Below are positions 1 through 8,466 of a stretch of 64,000 nucleotides of DNA, piece by piece. Under the pieces are notes generated by a model. It ran no database searches. It saw nothing but the letters and a program-made list of their open reading frames with translations, and had not been told where the DNA came from. The stretch comes from Actinocatenispora comari (lineage in GTDB: Bacteria > Actinomycetota > Actinomycetes > Mycobacteriales > Micromonosporaceae): positions 1 to 64,000 of the forward strand of contig NZ_BOPO01000117.1 in assembly GCF_017312725.1 (NCBI RefSeq). Direction: 5' to 3'. Each line of letters begins with the position of its first letter. Within the stretch, counting starts at the first letter, position 1. The position numbers and the translations under genes are program-made.

Positions 1-402
<402 letters not shown>

Positions 403-491
403 AAGGTTGTGTGCGTCCACTGTGTGGTTCTGGAACCACGGTCAGAGCATCCCCTGTTAGGGGGTGGTTGTGGCTGGTTGGTTTGAGAGAT

Positions 492-608
492 GTTTCGGTG
501 GTTGTAGCGTGAGGGAAACGCCCGGTCCCATTCCGAACCCGGTAGCTAAGCCTTACAGCGCCGATGGTACTGCACTCGGGAGGGTGTGGGAGAGTAGGTC
601 GCCGCCGA
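492..608 (+). rRNA. 5S ribosomal RNA
   Basis: This is an approximately 117-nt 5S rRNA with the conserved internal CCCATTCCGAACCCGG and the closing GTGGGAGAGTAGGTCGCCGCCGAA that pairs with the 5' strand. It lies 90 nt after 23S in the usual operon order. Ends are estimated to within a few bases. Confidence 0.95.
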
Positions 609-620
609 AGCTCACGTAGA

Positions 621-663
621 GTCGGGCTGGAAGATCCCATGGGTCTTTCAGCCCGACTTTTTT
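621..663 (+). terminator. rRNA operon terminator
   Basis: GTCGGGCTG pairs with CAGCCCGAC, extended by GAAGA/TCTTT pairing toward a small loop, and is followed by TTTTTT. It is a classical intrinsic terminator directly after 5S. Confidence 0.93.
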
Positions 664-776
664 GTGCCCGAGCAAGAGCTGTCCTGATACCGGAACTGTC
701 CTGATACCAGAGCTTGCCCAACACCAAGACTTCCCCGCCTGGCCCCAGGCGTTTCCCGGGCGGCTGGGGACAGCGA

Positions 777-817
777 AGTGGCGGGTCGGTCCGGGAGTAC
801 CGGACCGACCCGCCACT
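777..817 (-). terminator. Strong hairpin after the chaplin/LPXTG gene
   Basis: A perfect 18-bp stem (777-794 with 800-817) closes a 5-nt loop. It sits 49 nt beyond the stop of the leftward LPXTG gene and is the likely terminator for it. There is no T tract on either side, which is common in high-GC actinomycetes. Confidence 0.75.
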
Positions 818-865
818 GTTCTTGCCAGGGCCCGTTGGTTCTTCGGAAAGCTCGGTGCCGGCCGA

Positions 866-1378
866 TCAGGCGGCGCGGCGACGCCGGCTCAGCACGAGGG
901 CCGCGGCACCCGCGCCCAGCAGCGCCAGCGCGGCGATCACCAGGATGGTGAGGCTCGAACCGGTGACCGGCAGCGTGGCGCCGGTGTTCTTGGTGTGGGT
1001 GACCGCGTCGACGGTGCTCGGCGACGCGCTCGGCGACTGGGAGCTCGGCGGCGTCGACTCGGACGCGCAGGCCGCTTCGGCGCGGTGCGAGCCGTAGCCG
1101 CCGGAGGAGCCGGTGGGGCAGGCGCTGGGGCTTTCGCTGGGCTTGGCGGCCGCGCTGGCGGTGCAGTCTCCGCTCGCACCGGCGCCGACGCCGAGTACGC
1201 CCACTCCGTTGCCGCAGACGTTCACGGGCGCCTGGACCGGGGCCTGTACCTGGGTGCCGTTGCCGACGCCGTTGTTGCCGGCCGAGCCGCTGTCAGCGAA
1301 GGCGGCGGTGGGTAAGGCGAGCGCGAGTCCGGCGGCCGCCATGGCGCCGGCGACGGCAAGTCTTGTGGTGACGCGCAT
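866..1378 (-). CDS. Chaplin-like cell-wall-anchored surface protein (LPXTG)
   Basis: The 170-aa protein has a signal peptide (about residues 1-27, ending ALPTAAFA) and one chaplin-like segment with VPVN-type spacing and two cysteines (GNGTQVQAPVQAPVNVCGNG, then GDC). A Ser/Pro-rich spacer follows, then a sortase signal LPVTG, a hydrophobic helix and RRRRRAA. Chaplins are short amphipathic proteins that coat aerial hyphae. Long chaplins of Streptomyces carry two chaplin domains and a sorting signal, so a single domain with LPXTG is an intermediate form. The ATG at 1378 is chosen over an upstream start because AAGGGA lies just before it and it opens a clean signal peptide. The wall role is inferred from the family. 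A TGTACG/CGTACA inverted repeat lies upstream at 1406-1427. Confidence 0.85.
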   Translation of the reverse strand: MRVTTRLAVAGAMAAAGLALALPTAAFADSGSAGNNGVGNGTQVQAPVQAPVNVCGNGVGVLGVGAGASGDCTASAAAKPSESPSACPTGSSGGYGSHRAEAACASESTPPSSQSPSASPSTVDAVTHTKNTGATLPVTGSSLTILVIAALALLGAGAAALVLSRRRRAA

Positions 1379-1625
1379 GTGTGTCCCTTCGATGTCGAAA
1401 CCAGGTGTACGCGCGTGCGCACGTACAGGTGACTTCCCTCGCCGGGTCAACGCGCCACCCGAACCGCAGACACGGGATGTTCGGTTACGACCTCGAAGCG
1501 TGATGGTATTCACTCGCGATCTGCCGGCGATGCCCGGAAAGGGGCGTTATCGCAGGTCCGGCGGGTGATCGTGAGCTGTGAGCGAGCCGTGAAAGGTGCC
1601 CGTCAGCGAGCCGGCGCCCCGCCCG

Positions 1626-2162
1626 TCAGCGAGCCGGTGCCTCGGTGGGCAGGCCGGCCGCCTTCAGCACCTTCTTGCGGATCCGCTTGGAGAGCCGGTC
1701 GACGTAGACCGTGCCGTCCAGGTGGTCGGTCTCGTGCTGGAAGCAGCGCGCCAGCATGCCGGTCCCGTCGTACCGGACGGGCTCGCCGGACACCGTGACC
1801 CCGGTGACCGATGCCAGCGCCGGGCGGGCCAGGTCGGCGTGCTGCCCCGGTACGGACAGGCAGCCCTCACTGTCGTCGTCCAGCTCGCGCGGCAGCTCGG
1901 GCAGGATCAGCGTCGGGTTGACCACGTGGCCGACCTGGTTGACGTCGTCGGCGTCGGGGCAGTCGAACACGAAGACCCGCGCGTCGACGGCGATCTGGTT
2001 GGCGGCGAGGCCGACCCCGTCCGCCTCGTACATGCTGGCGAACATGTCGTCGATCAGCGCGCGCAGATCGTCGTCGAACTCGGTGACCGGCCGACAGGGC
2101 CGGTGCAGCACCGGAGTGCCGTAGACGACGATCGGCCGTGCGGTGCCGGTGGTGCTGCCCAT
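1626..2162 (-). CDS. def: Peptide deformylase
   Basis: This enzyme removes the N-formyl group from nascent proteins. All three family motifs are present in the 178-aa product: GVGLAANQ (49-56), EGCLS (99-103, metal-binding Cys101) and HETDH (143-147, two metal-binding His and the catalytic Glu). The ATG at 2162 is preferred because GAGGTG sits about 5 nt before it. An in-frame ATG at 2180 would add six residues but has no ribosome site. The C-terminal KRIRKKVLKA tail is typical of the actinobacterial type. It is monocistronic, with no methionyl-tRNA formyltransferase beside it. Confidence 0.95.
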   Translation of the reverse strand: MGSTTGTARPIVVYGTPVLHRPCRPVTEFDDDLRALIDDMFASMYEADGVGLAANQIAVDARVFVFDCPDADDVNQVGHVVNPTLILPELPRELDDDSEGCLSVPGQHADLARPALASVTGVTVSGEPVRYDGTGMLARCFQHETDHLDGTVYVDRLSKRIRKKVLKAAGLPTEAPAR

Positions 2163-2210
2163 CTCACCTCGAAACGCCATGTCAACAGGATCGAGCCGAT
2201 CCTAGCGGCG

Positions 2211-2290
2211 CGGTACGAGCGGTCTGCCGCCACCGAGCCCCGGACCTAGCAACGGTACGAGCGGTCTGCCGCCGCCGAGCCCCGGACTCC
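2211..2290. repeat. Two-copy 42-bp direct repeat
   Basis: Units beginning CGGTACGAGCGGTCTGCCGC start at 2211 and 2253 and are nearly identical over about 38 bp. They occupy the gap between the S53 protease stop and def, on the 3' side of the protease terminator. Confidence 0.85.
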
Positions 2291-2324
2291 GGGTACCGGT
2301 GGGCGAGGGGCGGTACCGACGCGA

Positions 2325-2355
2325 CAGGGCCGCCCCGGTGACCGGGACGGCCCTG
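2325..2355 (-). terminator. Terminator of the S53 protease gene
   Basis: CAGGGCCGCCCCGG pairs with CCGGGACGGCCCTG across a 3-nt loop, with one mismatch. It is placed 17 nt beyond the leftward stop at 2372. There is no T tract. Confidence 0.7.
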
Positions 2356-2371
2356 TGCTGGTGCGGGTGGA

Positions 2372-4351
2372 TCAGTGGTGCCGGTGGTGCCCACCGCCGT
2401 GACCGCCGTGGCCGCCGTGCGAGCCGCCGGCGGCGGCCGCGAGGTAGCTGGTGCCGTTGGGCGAACCGACGCCGGTCACGTTGTCGTAGCCCGGCGCGGT
2501 GAACAGCGACGAGTCACGGTCGAACGTGACGAGCGACGAGCCGGACGGCGTGGCCACCGCGACCGGCGTGCGCTGCGGCGCGACGTCCCGGAACGCGCCC
2601 GCCTTCAGCTGGTACATCAGCGGGTTGGCGAAGCCGATCGGGGTGCTGCGGCCCTGGCTGGCGTCGGCCTGGATGCCGGCGAACAGCGGGCAGGCGAGCG
2701 AGGTGCCACCCCAGGTCTCCAGGGTGTACTCGCCGTCGATGGTGCGGCCGACCGCCATCCCGGTGTACGGGTCGGCGAGCGCGGCGACGTCCGGGACGAC
2801 CCGGGCCGGCGCACCGCCGTACTGCTGGGACAGGCTCGCCGGGACGACGCCCTTCTGGTACGCGGGCTGGTCGAACAGGGTGCTGGTGCCGCCGCCGGCG
2901 CCGCCGTAGAACTCACCGGGCGGGGCCTGCGAGTACGCGGCCGGGTCCTGGGTGTAGTCGACGACCGCGCGGGTGGAGCCCCAGCCGGTCTCGAAGCCGT
3001 AGCTGTTGTCGCTGCCGACCGCGAGGCTGGTGCCGCCGACCGCCGTCACGAACGGGTCGGAGGCGGGGAAGTCGGGCTGCGCCGACGGGGTGTTGCCCGC
3101 CGTCACCTCGTCGCCGTTGTCGCCGGAGGAGAAGTACATGCCGATGCCCTCGGCCGCGGCCTGCACGAAGATCGTGTGCTCGGCGGCGACGGCGCTGGCC
3201 GGGATGTCCTCACCCAGGTTGCCCCAGGAGTCGGAGACGATGTTGGCGGCGTGGTTCTGGATGATCCAGTTGAGCGCCGCGTCCAGGCCGGTGTCGCAGT
3301 TCTTGGCCCCGACGTACTTGATGGTCGCGCCCGGTGCCATGGCGTGCGCGGCCTCGACGTCGATGGCCTCCTCGCCGTTCCAGCCGTCCTCGCCGCCGCA
3401 CTCGTCCTGCATGTCGAACGGCTTGAAGACCTTCTCGGAGTACTGGCCCTTGGCGTAGTGGCCCTGGCCGTTGTCCACCGCGTACTTGTCGGCGTCGGCC
3501 TTCATGGTGGCCGAGGCGTACGCGTCGACGATGGCGATCGTGGTGCCGGCGCCGTTGGTACCGGTGGCGATCGCCTTCTTCACGCCGTAGGCGGTCTGCA
3601 GCTGGTCGGTGCCGTACCCGCAGATGTAGGTCGGGAACTCGGTCCGGCCGTACGCCTGGGGCATGGTCTGGTTGTGCTCACCCCAGAAGTTCGAGCACTG
3701 GGCCGGGGCCGGCGCCGCGCTGGGGGCAGCGCTGCGGGTCTTGGCGGTGCTGCTGTTGCTGACCACCTTGTGGTGGAACGGCGTGCGCAGCGGGCCGGTC
3801 TGGGCCAGGCCGTTGACCGACAGCACCAGGTTGCCGACGTTGGCCGGCAGGGTCGCCTGCTTGCCCGGCGCCCGGAGCTTGTGGCCGCGGTAGGAGTAGG
3901 TGTGCAGATCGGCGCCGAACGCCTTGTTCAGCTCGGCGACGGTGCCGCTGGCTTCGACGTACCGGTTGCCCTGGCCGACGCCGCTGACGGTGAGGCCCTG
4001 CTGGCGCAGGAAGTTCCGCACCGTACGGATGTTGTCGGCGGTCGGCGCGTAGCGCGCGTTGAACTGCTTGGCCGTCAGGTACTTCCCGTACTGCTTCGAG
4101 CCCGGGGTGGACACCTGGTTGGCGAACCGCTCGGCGCCCGCGGCGTTCCGCAGCTTCAGGAAGACCTGGACGTCGACGCGCTGGCTGGAGCTGGGGTTGC
4201 CGGCGCGGTTGGCTGGGGTGGCCCATGCCGGTGTGCTACCCGACACCGCTTGTCGGGTCGGTGCGGCCTGCGCTGCGCTCGCAGCGAACGGCAGCACAAG
4301 AGCGCTGACGCCCACCGCGATCGCGGCGCGTCGGATGAGGGTGTGCCGCAT
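2372..4351 (-). CDS. Secreted S53 (sedolisin/kumamolisin) serine-carboxyl protease
   Basis: The 659-aa preproprotein has a signal peptide (1-30, ending AAQAA) and an S53 activation prodomain (about 40-200). The catalytic domain carries the family triad: Glu327 and Asp331 in EEAID, the oxyanion Asp411 in SSGDNG, and Ser551 in GGTS. The C-terminal region D..TGVGSPNG matches the S53 calcium site. S53 enzymes are acid-active endopeptidases secreted as zymogens. The ATG at 4351 is chosen because GGAG stands 6 nt upstream and the signal peptide starts there. The last 20 residues are a Gly/His tail with nine histidines, outside the S53 fold, possibly for metal or surface binding. It is transcribed alone, with an inverted repeat upstream at 4491-4528. 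Confidence 0.93.
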   Translation of the reverse strand: MRHTLIRRAAIAVGVSALVLPFAASAAQAAPTRQAVSGSTPAWATPANRAGNPSSSQRVDVQVFLKLRNAAGAERFANQVSTPGSKQYGKYLTAKQFNARYAPTADNIRTVRNFLRQQGLTVSGVGQGNRYVEASGTVAELNKAFGADLHTYSYRGHKLRAPGKQATLPANVGNLVLSVNGLAQTGPLRTPFHHKVVSNSSTAKTRSAAPSAAPAPAQCSNFWGEHNQTMPQAYGRTEFPTYICGYGTDQLQTAYGVKKAIATGTNGAGTTIAIVDAYASATMKADADKYAVDNGQGHYAKGQYSEKVFKPFDMQDECGGEDGWNGEEAIDVEAAHAMAPGATIKYVGAKNCDTGLDAALNWIIQNHAANIVSDSWGNLGEDIPASAVAAEHTIFVQAAAEGIGMYFSSGDNGDEVTAGNTPSAQPDFPASDPFVTAVGGTSLAVGSDNSYGFETGWGSTRAVVDYTQDPAAYSQAPPGEFYGGAGGGTSTLFDQPAYQKGVVPASLSQQYGGAPARVVPDVAALADPYTGMAVGRTIDGEYTLETWGGTSLACPLFAGIQADASQGRSTPIGFANPLMYQLKAGAFRDVAPQRTPVAVATPSGSSLVTFDRDSSLFTAPGYDNVTGVGSPNGTSYLAAAAGGSHGGHGGHGGGHHRHH

Positions 4352-4490
4352 GTGTCTCCTTTCCTGCACTGGACAGGGACGAACGGAGCGGTGGCGGATG
4401 ACGGGCGGCAGTGCTGCCGAAGGACTGCAGAGCTGTCGAGAGACCCACACACGGTGACTCGTTCGATTCCCCGAAGTATCAGATCGGTGG

Positions 4491-4528
4491 CCGACATAGG
4501 TTGTCAAGGGAAGTTTTACCTATGTCGG
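4491..4528. promoter_or_regulatory. Inverted repeat around a -35-like box upstream of the S53 gene
   Basis: CCGACATAGGT (4491-4501) and ACCTATGTCGG (4518-4528) are perfect 11-bp arms with 16 nt between. On the minus strand the centre contains CCTTGACA, a good -35 hexamer pointing to the protease gene 140 nt away. The arms look like a regulator site overlapping the promoter. The -10 is not clear. Confidence 0.5.
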
Positions 4529-4679
4529 GCAACGGATTCGGCACAACACTCCATTTACCAGCGTCGAATCTTCCGATGATTCCGCATTGTCCACGCAGGG
4601 TGTTGGTATCGCGGCAAACCGCCCGGCCAGCCTGCATCGGCGAGGCGGTCGCGTTGTGGTCGATTGCGCGCGGATCGGG

Positions 4680-6548
4680 TCAGCCGGCGAGGTTGGTGAG
4701 GAACTTGCCGACCAGTGGCGCGGCGACCGCCTGCTCGTTGGTCCCGCCGCCCTCGACGAACGCGGCGAACGCGATGTCGCCCTGCCAGCCGGTGAACCAG
4801 GAGTGGCTCGGCGGCTCGGCGCCGGAGCCGTACTCGGCGGTGCCGGTCTTGCCGTACACCGGCCCACCCGGTACGGATTTGAGCACGGTGGCGGTGCCGT
4901 CGGTGACCACCGAACGCATCATCGACTTGAGCGCGGCCAGGTCCTTGGCGGGCAGCTGGGGTCCGGCCTTGGCCGGGTGGTAGGCCGGCGAGGTGACCAG
5001 TGTCGGTTGGGTCCAGTGGCCGCGGGCGACGCCGGCGGCGATGCCCGCCATCGCGATCGGGCTGACCGTGGTCTGGCCCTGCCCGAACGCGGCGGCGGCG
5101 CGGTCGACGGCGGTCTTCGCGGTCGGTACCGAGCCGCTGTTGACGTCCGGCCCGAGCTGCCACCTGGCGCCGATGCCGAACTTGGCCGCCTCCTTGGTCA
5201 GGGTGTCCGGGCCGAGCTTGCCGGACAGGCCGACGAACGCGGTGTTGCAGGACTGCGCGAAGTCGGTGCGGAACGGCACCTTGCCGAGCTGGTAGTTGTT
5301 CTCGTTGTGGAACTTGCGGCCGGACACCGTCGCGTACTCCGGGCAGTCCACTGTGGAGTCCGGGGTGACCCCGGCGGCCAGGTAGGACAGCGCGGTCACC
5401 ACCTTGAACGTCGAGCCGGGCGGTACCGAGCCGGTCAGCGCCAGGTCGTCGGAGCCGCCGTCCGGCCCGTTCGCGACCGCGAGCACCTTGCCGGTGGAGA
5501 TCCGGATCGCGACCAGCGCGGTGCGGTGCTTGCTCTCGGTACCGAGCGCGTCGTCGGCGGCCTGCTGCACCTTCGGGTCCAGCGTCGTCGCCACCGGCTT
5601 CCCGGCGACCGGCCTGCCCCGGTACAGGGTCTGCCGGGTGCCGCTGACGGTCACGGTGACGCCGGCGCCGCCGGCGAGCCGCTGCTCGTACTGCGCCTGC
5701 AGGCCGGACTGGCCGGCGGTGTCGCCGATCTGGTAGCGGCCCGGGTGCTTGTCCATCTGCTCCTTGGTCACCGGGCCGACGGTGCCGAGCAGCGCGCGGG
5801 CGAAGGTACGGCTCGGGGCCAGCGGCAGGCTGCCGTCCCGGAAGACGGTCCCGGCCAGGTCGTGGATCTTCGACTTGACCTTCTCGTAGTCGGTCTTGCG
5901 CAACGTCACGATGTCGAGGAAGGCGGTCGGTTCCGCGGCCTTGATCCGCTTCGGCAGGTCGGACAGGTCGAGGTCGAGCGCGTCGCCGAGCTGCGCGGCG
6001 AGCTGCTTGGCGTCGGTGACCCGGTTGGGCTGCACGCCGACGTAGACCACCGGCCGGTTGGTGACCATCGGCTGGCCGGAACCGTCCATGATGGACGCCC
6101 GCGGGCCCTGTTCGTTGGCGAGCACCAGGTGCCCGTCGCCGGTCAGCTTCGGGTGGACGGTCGCGCCGGTCCAGGCGACCCGCCAGTCGCCGTCGGTCTT
6201 GGCCAGGTGCACGGTGGTGGTGTAGCGCCAGTCGTGCCCGCCGAGCGGCCAGGAGACCCGTACCGGCGCGGTGGCCTTGCCGCCGTCGACCTTGACCGAG
6301 CCGGCGGACAGCGTCGGGTGCACCTCGGCCAGATCGCCGGCCACCTTCCGGTACGCCGCCGCCACCTGCGCGCCGCTGCCCTTGGCGTACGAGGTCTGCT
6401 GCAGGGTGCCGGCGTGCCAGTCGGTCAGGAACGTGGACAGCGCCTTGCTCGCGTCGTCGGAGTCCGAGCTGCAGGCGGCCAGCCCGCAGGCTGTCACCAG
6501 TACCGCACCGGACGCAACAAGTCGCCGAGCCACCGCACCGAATCGCAT
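4680..6548 (-). CDS. Class B penicillin-binding lipoprotein (transpeptidase)
   Basis: The 622-aa protein is a peptidoglycan DD-transpeptidase acting outside the membrane. It has a lipoprotein signal (lipobox LAAC, lipidated Cys26), an NTF2/MecA_N-like domain (about 30-150), a PBP dimerisation domain (about 155-310) and a transpeptidase domain with STFK (379-382, acylated Ser379), SCN (433-435) and KTG near residue 569. A lipid anchor rather than a transmembrane helix is a feature of this actinobacterial PBP group. The ATG at 6548 is chosen because GGGGAG lies 5 nt upstream. A GTG six bases earlier abuts that ribosome site and is unlikely. Which PBP subgroup it belongs to, and any role in beta-lactam tolerance, cannot be told from sequence. 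Confidence 0.92.
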   Translation of the reverse strand: MRFGAVARRLVASGAVLVTACGLAACSSDSDDASKALSTFLTDWHAGTLQQTSYAKGSGAQVAAAYRKVAGDLAEVHPTLSAGSVKVDGGKATAPVRVSWPLGGHDWRYTTTVHLAKTDGDWRVAWTGATVHPKLTGDGHLVLANEQGPRASIMDGSGQPMVTNRPVVYVGVQPNRVTDAKQLAAQLGDALDLDLSDLPKRIKAAEPTAFLDIVTLRKTDYEKVKSKIHDLAGTVFRDGSLPLAPSRTFARALLGTVGPVTKEQMDKHPGRYQIGDTAGQSGLQAQYEQRLAGGAGVTVTVSGTRQTLYRGRPVAGKPVATTLDPKVQQAADDALGTESKHRTALVAIRISTGKVLAVANGPDGGSDDLALTGSVPPGSTFKVVTALSYLAAGVTPDSTVDCPEYATVSGRKFHNENNYQLGKVPFRTDFAQSCNTAFVGLSGKLGPDTLTKEAAKFGIGARWQLGPDVNSGSVPTAKTAVDRAAAAFGQGQTTVSPIAMAGIAAGVARGHWTQPTLVTSPAYHPAKAGPQLPAKDLAALKSMMRSVVTDGTATVLKSVPGGPVYGKTGTAEYGSGAEPPSHSWFTGWQGDIAFAAFVEGGGTNEQAVAAPLVGKFLTNLAG

Positions 6549-6695
6549 CGCCACTCCCCACGCCTCGACCGCTGCGATGAACCTACCGGGCGGGCGCAGG
6601 CGGTCCGGGCCGAGTCAACCGGTCGAATCCGGCCGTACGCGGTGAGATCGGCCGGCTGCCGGCGTCGCCGCCGGGGTCGCGCGGTGCCTGATGCG

Positions 6696-7178
6696 TCACG
6701 GTACGACCGTGACCGGCCAGCGGCTGGCGCGCACCAGCCGGCCGGCGAGCGAGCCGATCAGCTTGTGCCCGGCCTGCATCGAGGCACCGACCAGTACGGC
6801 GTCGGCCTGCTCGTCGTCGGCGGCGCGGCTGAGCTCGGTGTACGGGTCGCCGCGCCGTACCTGCAGGCTCGCCTCGACCCCGCGGGCGTTCACCAGGTCG
6901 ACGACCTCGTGCTGCAGCTCGTCGGCGACCTGCGCGTACGCCTCGGTGAGCGGGCCGGCGAAGCCGGCGGCGAGGCCGGAGACCGCGGAGTAGCCAACGA
7001 CGTAGACGAAGACCAGGCGGGAACCCTGCCGGCGGGCCATCCCGGTCGCGTACGCCGCGGCCCGCAGCGAGGTGGGGGATCCGTCGATGCCGACGACCAT
7101 CACCCGCGGTCCGTCGGTACCGAGCTCATAGCGCGATTGTTCGTCCACGTCCCGAGTATCGCCGCAGGCGATAGACAT
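6696..7178 (-). CDS. Universal stress protein, UspA family
   Basis: This single Usp domain protein (160 aa as written) has the ATP-binding signature at its C-terminus: VGASMQAGHKLIGSLAG, followed by RASRWPVTVVP. The N-terminal VMVVGIDGSPTS gives the first strand and the conserved Asp. Usp proteins bind ATP and support survival under hypoxia or starvation; the specific role here is unknown. The first 20 residues precede the domain and the start could lie further in (for example a GTG coding for the V of VDEQS). It is transcribed toward the PBP gene 147 nt away. Confidence 0.88.
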   Translation of the reverse strand: MSIACGDTRDVDEQSRYELGTDGPRVMVVGIDGSPTSLRAAAYATGMARRQGSRLVFVYVVGYSAVSGLAAGFAGPLTEAYAQVADELQHEVVDLVNARGVEASLQVRRGDPYTELSRAADDEQADAVLVGASMQAGHKLIGSLAGRLVRASRWPVTVVP

Positions 7179-7202
7179 TCACCATACCGGCGTATCTATA
7201 TG

Positions 7203-7231
7203 TTGCCGAACTATCAGGCAAAAGGGATACT
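7203..7231 (+). promoter_or_regulatory. Candidate promoter of the S1 protease gene
   Basis: TTGCCG (7203-7208) and GATACT (7226-7231) are separated by 17 nt. A 10-bp hairpin GGGTGCGGCG/CGCCGCACCC (7278-7303) sits in the leader just before the ribosome site GGAGG and may stabilise the mRNA. Confidence 0.5.
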
Positions 7232-7324
7232 TCCCACGTCCCTCATCGAATGTGATCAATTGGTGCGGGGCACAGGCGGGTGCGGCGAGACGGCGCCGCA
7301 CCCACGGATCCCTGGGAGGCATCC

Positions 7325-8362
7325 ATGAGGCCCACGAGGACCTCGTTCCGACTCGCCGCGGTCGCGGCGGCCGCCCTGCTCACCACGGGCGCCGTCGCCA
7401 CCACCGCGGCGCAGGCCGCACCCAAGACCCCGGACCGGGCGGGGGTCGCCGCGCTGGTCGACGGGCTCGGCACGCACACCGCCGGCAGCTACCTCGACCA
7501 CGGCACCCAGGTCGTCACGGTGACCGACGCCACCAGCGCGGCGAAGGTCCGCTCCGCCGGGCTCACCCCCAAGCTGGTCCGCTACTCCACCGCACACCTG
7601 CACTCCATCACCGCCGAACTCGGCAAGAAGGCGACGATTCCCGGTACCGCGTGGGCGATCGACCCGCGCAACGACCGGGTCAACGTCACCGCCGACAGCA
7701 CCGTCAGCAAGGCCGACCTGGCCACGGTGCGCCAGATCGCCGGCCAGTACGGCGCCGCGGCGCACGTGCGGGTCGTGACCGGCACCTTCAGTACCAGGAT
7801 CGCCGGCGGCGACGCCATCTACGGCGGCGGCTACCGCTGCTCGCTGGGGTTCAACGTCACCGACGGCAGCACCGCGTACTTCCTGACCGCCGGCCACTGC
7901 GGCAACGTGGCCGACACCTGGTACTCCGACTCCGGCTCCAGCAACGAGATCGGCACCACCCAGGACAGCCAGTTCCCGGGCAACGACTTCGCGATCGTCA
8001 AGTACGACAGCGGAGTCTCGCACCCGAGCGAGGTCGACCTGTACGGCGGCACCCAGCAGATCACCGGTGCGGCCGACGCCCAGGTCGGTGAGTCGGTCAA
8101 GCGGTCCGGCTCCACCACCCAGGTACAGAGCGGCAGCGTCACCGGTCTCGACGCGACCGTGAACTACCAGGAGGGCACGGTCAGCGGGCTGATAGACACC
8201 AACGTGTGCGCCGAGGGCGGCGACAGCGGCGGCCCGCTGTTCGACGGCAGTACCGCGCTGGGGCTCACCTCCGGTGGCAGCGGCGACTGCTCGTCCGGCG
8301 GCGAGACGTTCTTCCAGCCGGTGACCGAACCGCTCAGCACCTACAACGTCCAGATCGGCTGA
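7325..8362 (+). CDS. Secreted S1A serine protease, streptogrisin/alpha-lytic type
   Basis: The 345-aa preproenzyme has a signal peptide (1-32), a propeptide (about 33-158) and a mature chymotrypsin-fold domain starting near [11 protein letters not shown]. The triad is visible as His191 (LTAGHCG), Asp221 (NDFAIV) and Ser301 (GDSGGPL). Disulfide cysteines pair as in streptogrisins (172/192 and 295/322). Such proteases digest extracellular protein and need the propeptide to fold. The ATG at 7325 follows GGAGG at the right distance. Specificity is not assigned. Confidence 0.95.
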   Translation: MRPTRTSFRLAAVAAAALLTTGAVATTAAQAAPKTPDRAGVAALVDGLGTHTAGSYLDHGTQVVTVTDATSAAKVRSAGLTPKLVRYSTAHLHSITAELGKKATIPGTAWAIDPRNDRVNVTADSTVSKADLATVRQIAGQYGAAAHVRVVTGTFSTRIAGGDAIYGGGYRCSLGFNVTDGSTAYFLTAGHCGNVADTWYSDSGSSNEIGTTQDSQFPGNDFAIVKYDSGVSHPSEVDLYGGTQQITGAADAQVGESVKRSGSTTQVQSGSVTGLDATVNYQEGTVSGLIDTNVCAEGGDSGGPLFDGSTALGLTSGGSGDCSSGGETFFQPVTEPLSTYNVQIG

Positions 8363-8377
8363 ACCACCGGGTTTTCC

Positions 8378-8407
8378 GCGGCGCGTCGGGTCATCCCGGC
8401 GCGCCGC
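8378..8407 (+). terminator. Hairpin after the S1 protease gene
   Basis: GCGGCGCG (8378-8385) pairs with CGCGCCGC (8400-8407), starting 15 nt after the stop. It lies between convergent genes and has no T tract, so this is a moderate call. Confidence 0.45.
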
Positions 8408-8466
8408 ACCGCGTCCGGCGCCCGGTCGCTTCGTCGGCGCGGCGGCCCGGATCGCTGCCGGGGTGG

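Noticed and set aside
2375-4579. 734-aa open frame on the plus strand opposite the S53 gene
   Set aside because: Its translation is Val/Gly/Arg/Ala filler without domains, typical of an antisense frame of a high-GC gene, and the opposite strand has a complete protease.
4587-7328. 913-aa open frame on the plus strand across the PBP and UspA genes
   Set aside because: It spans two good genes and the gap between them, has no motif and no ribosome site, and is a composition artefact.
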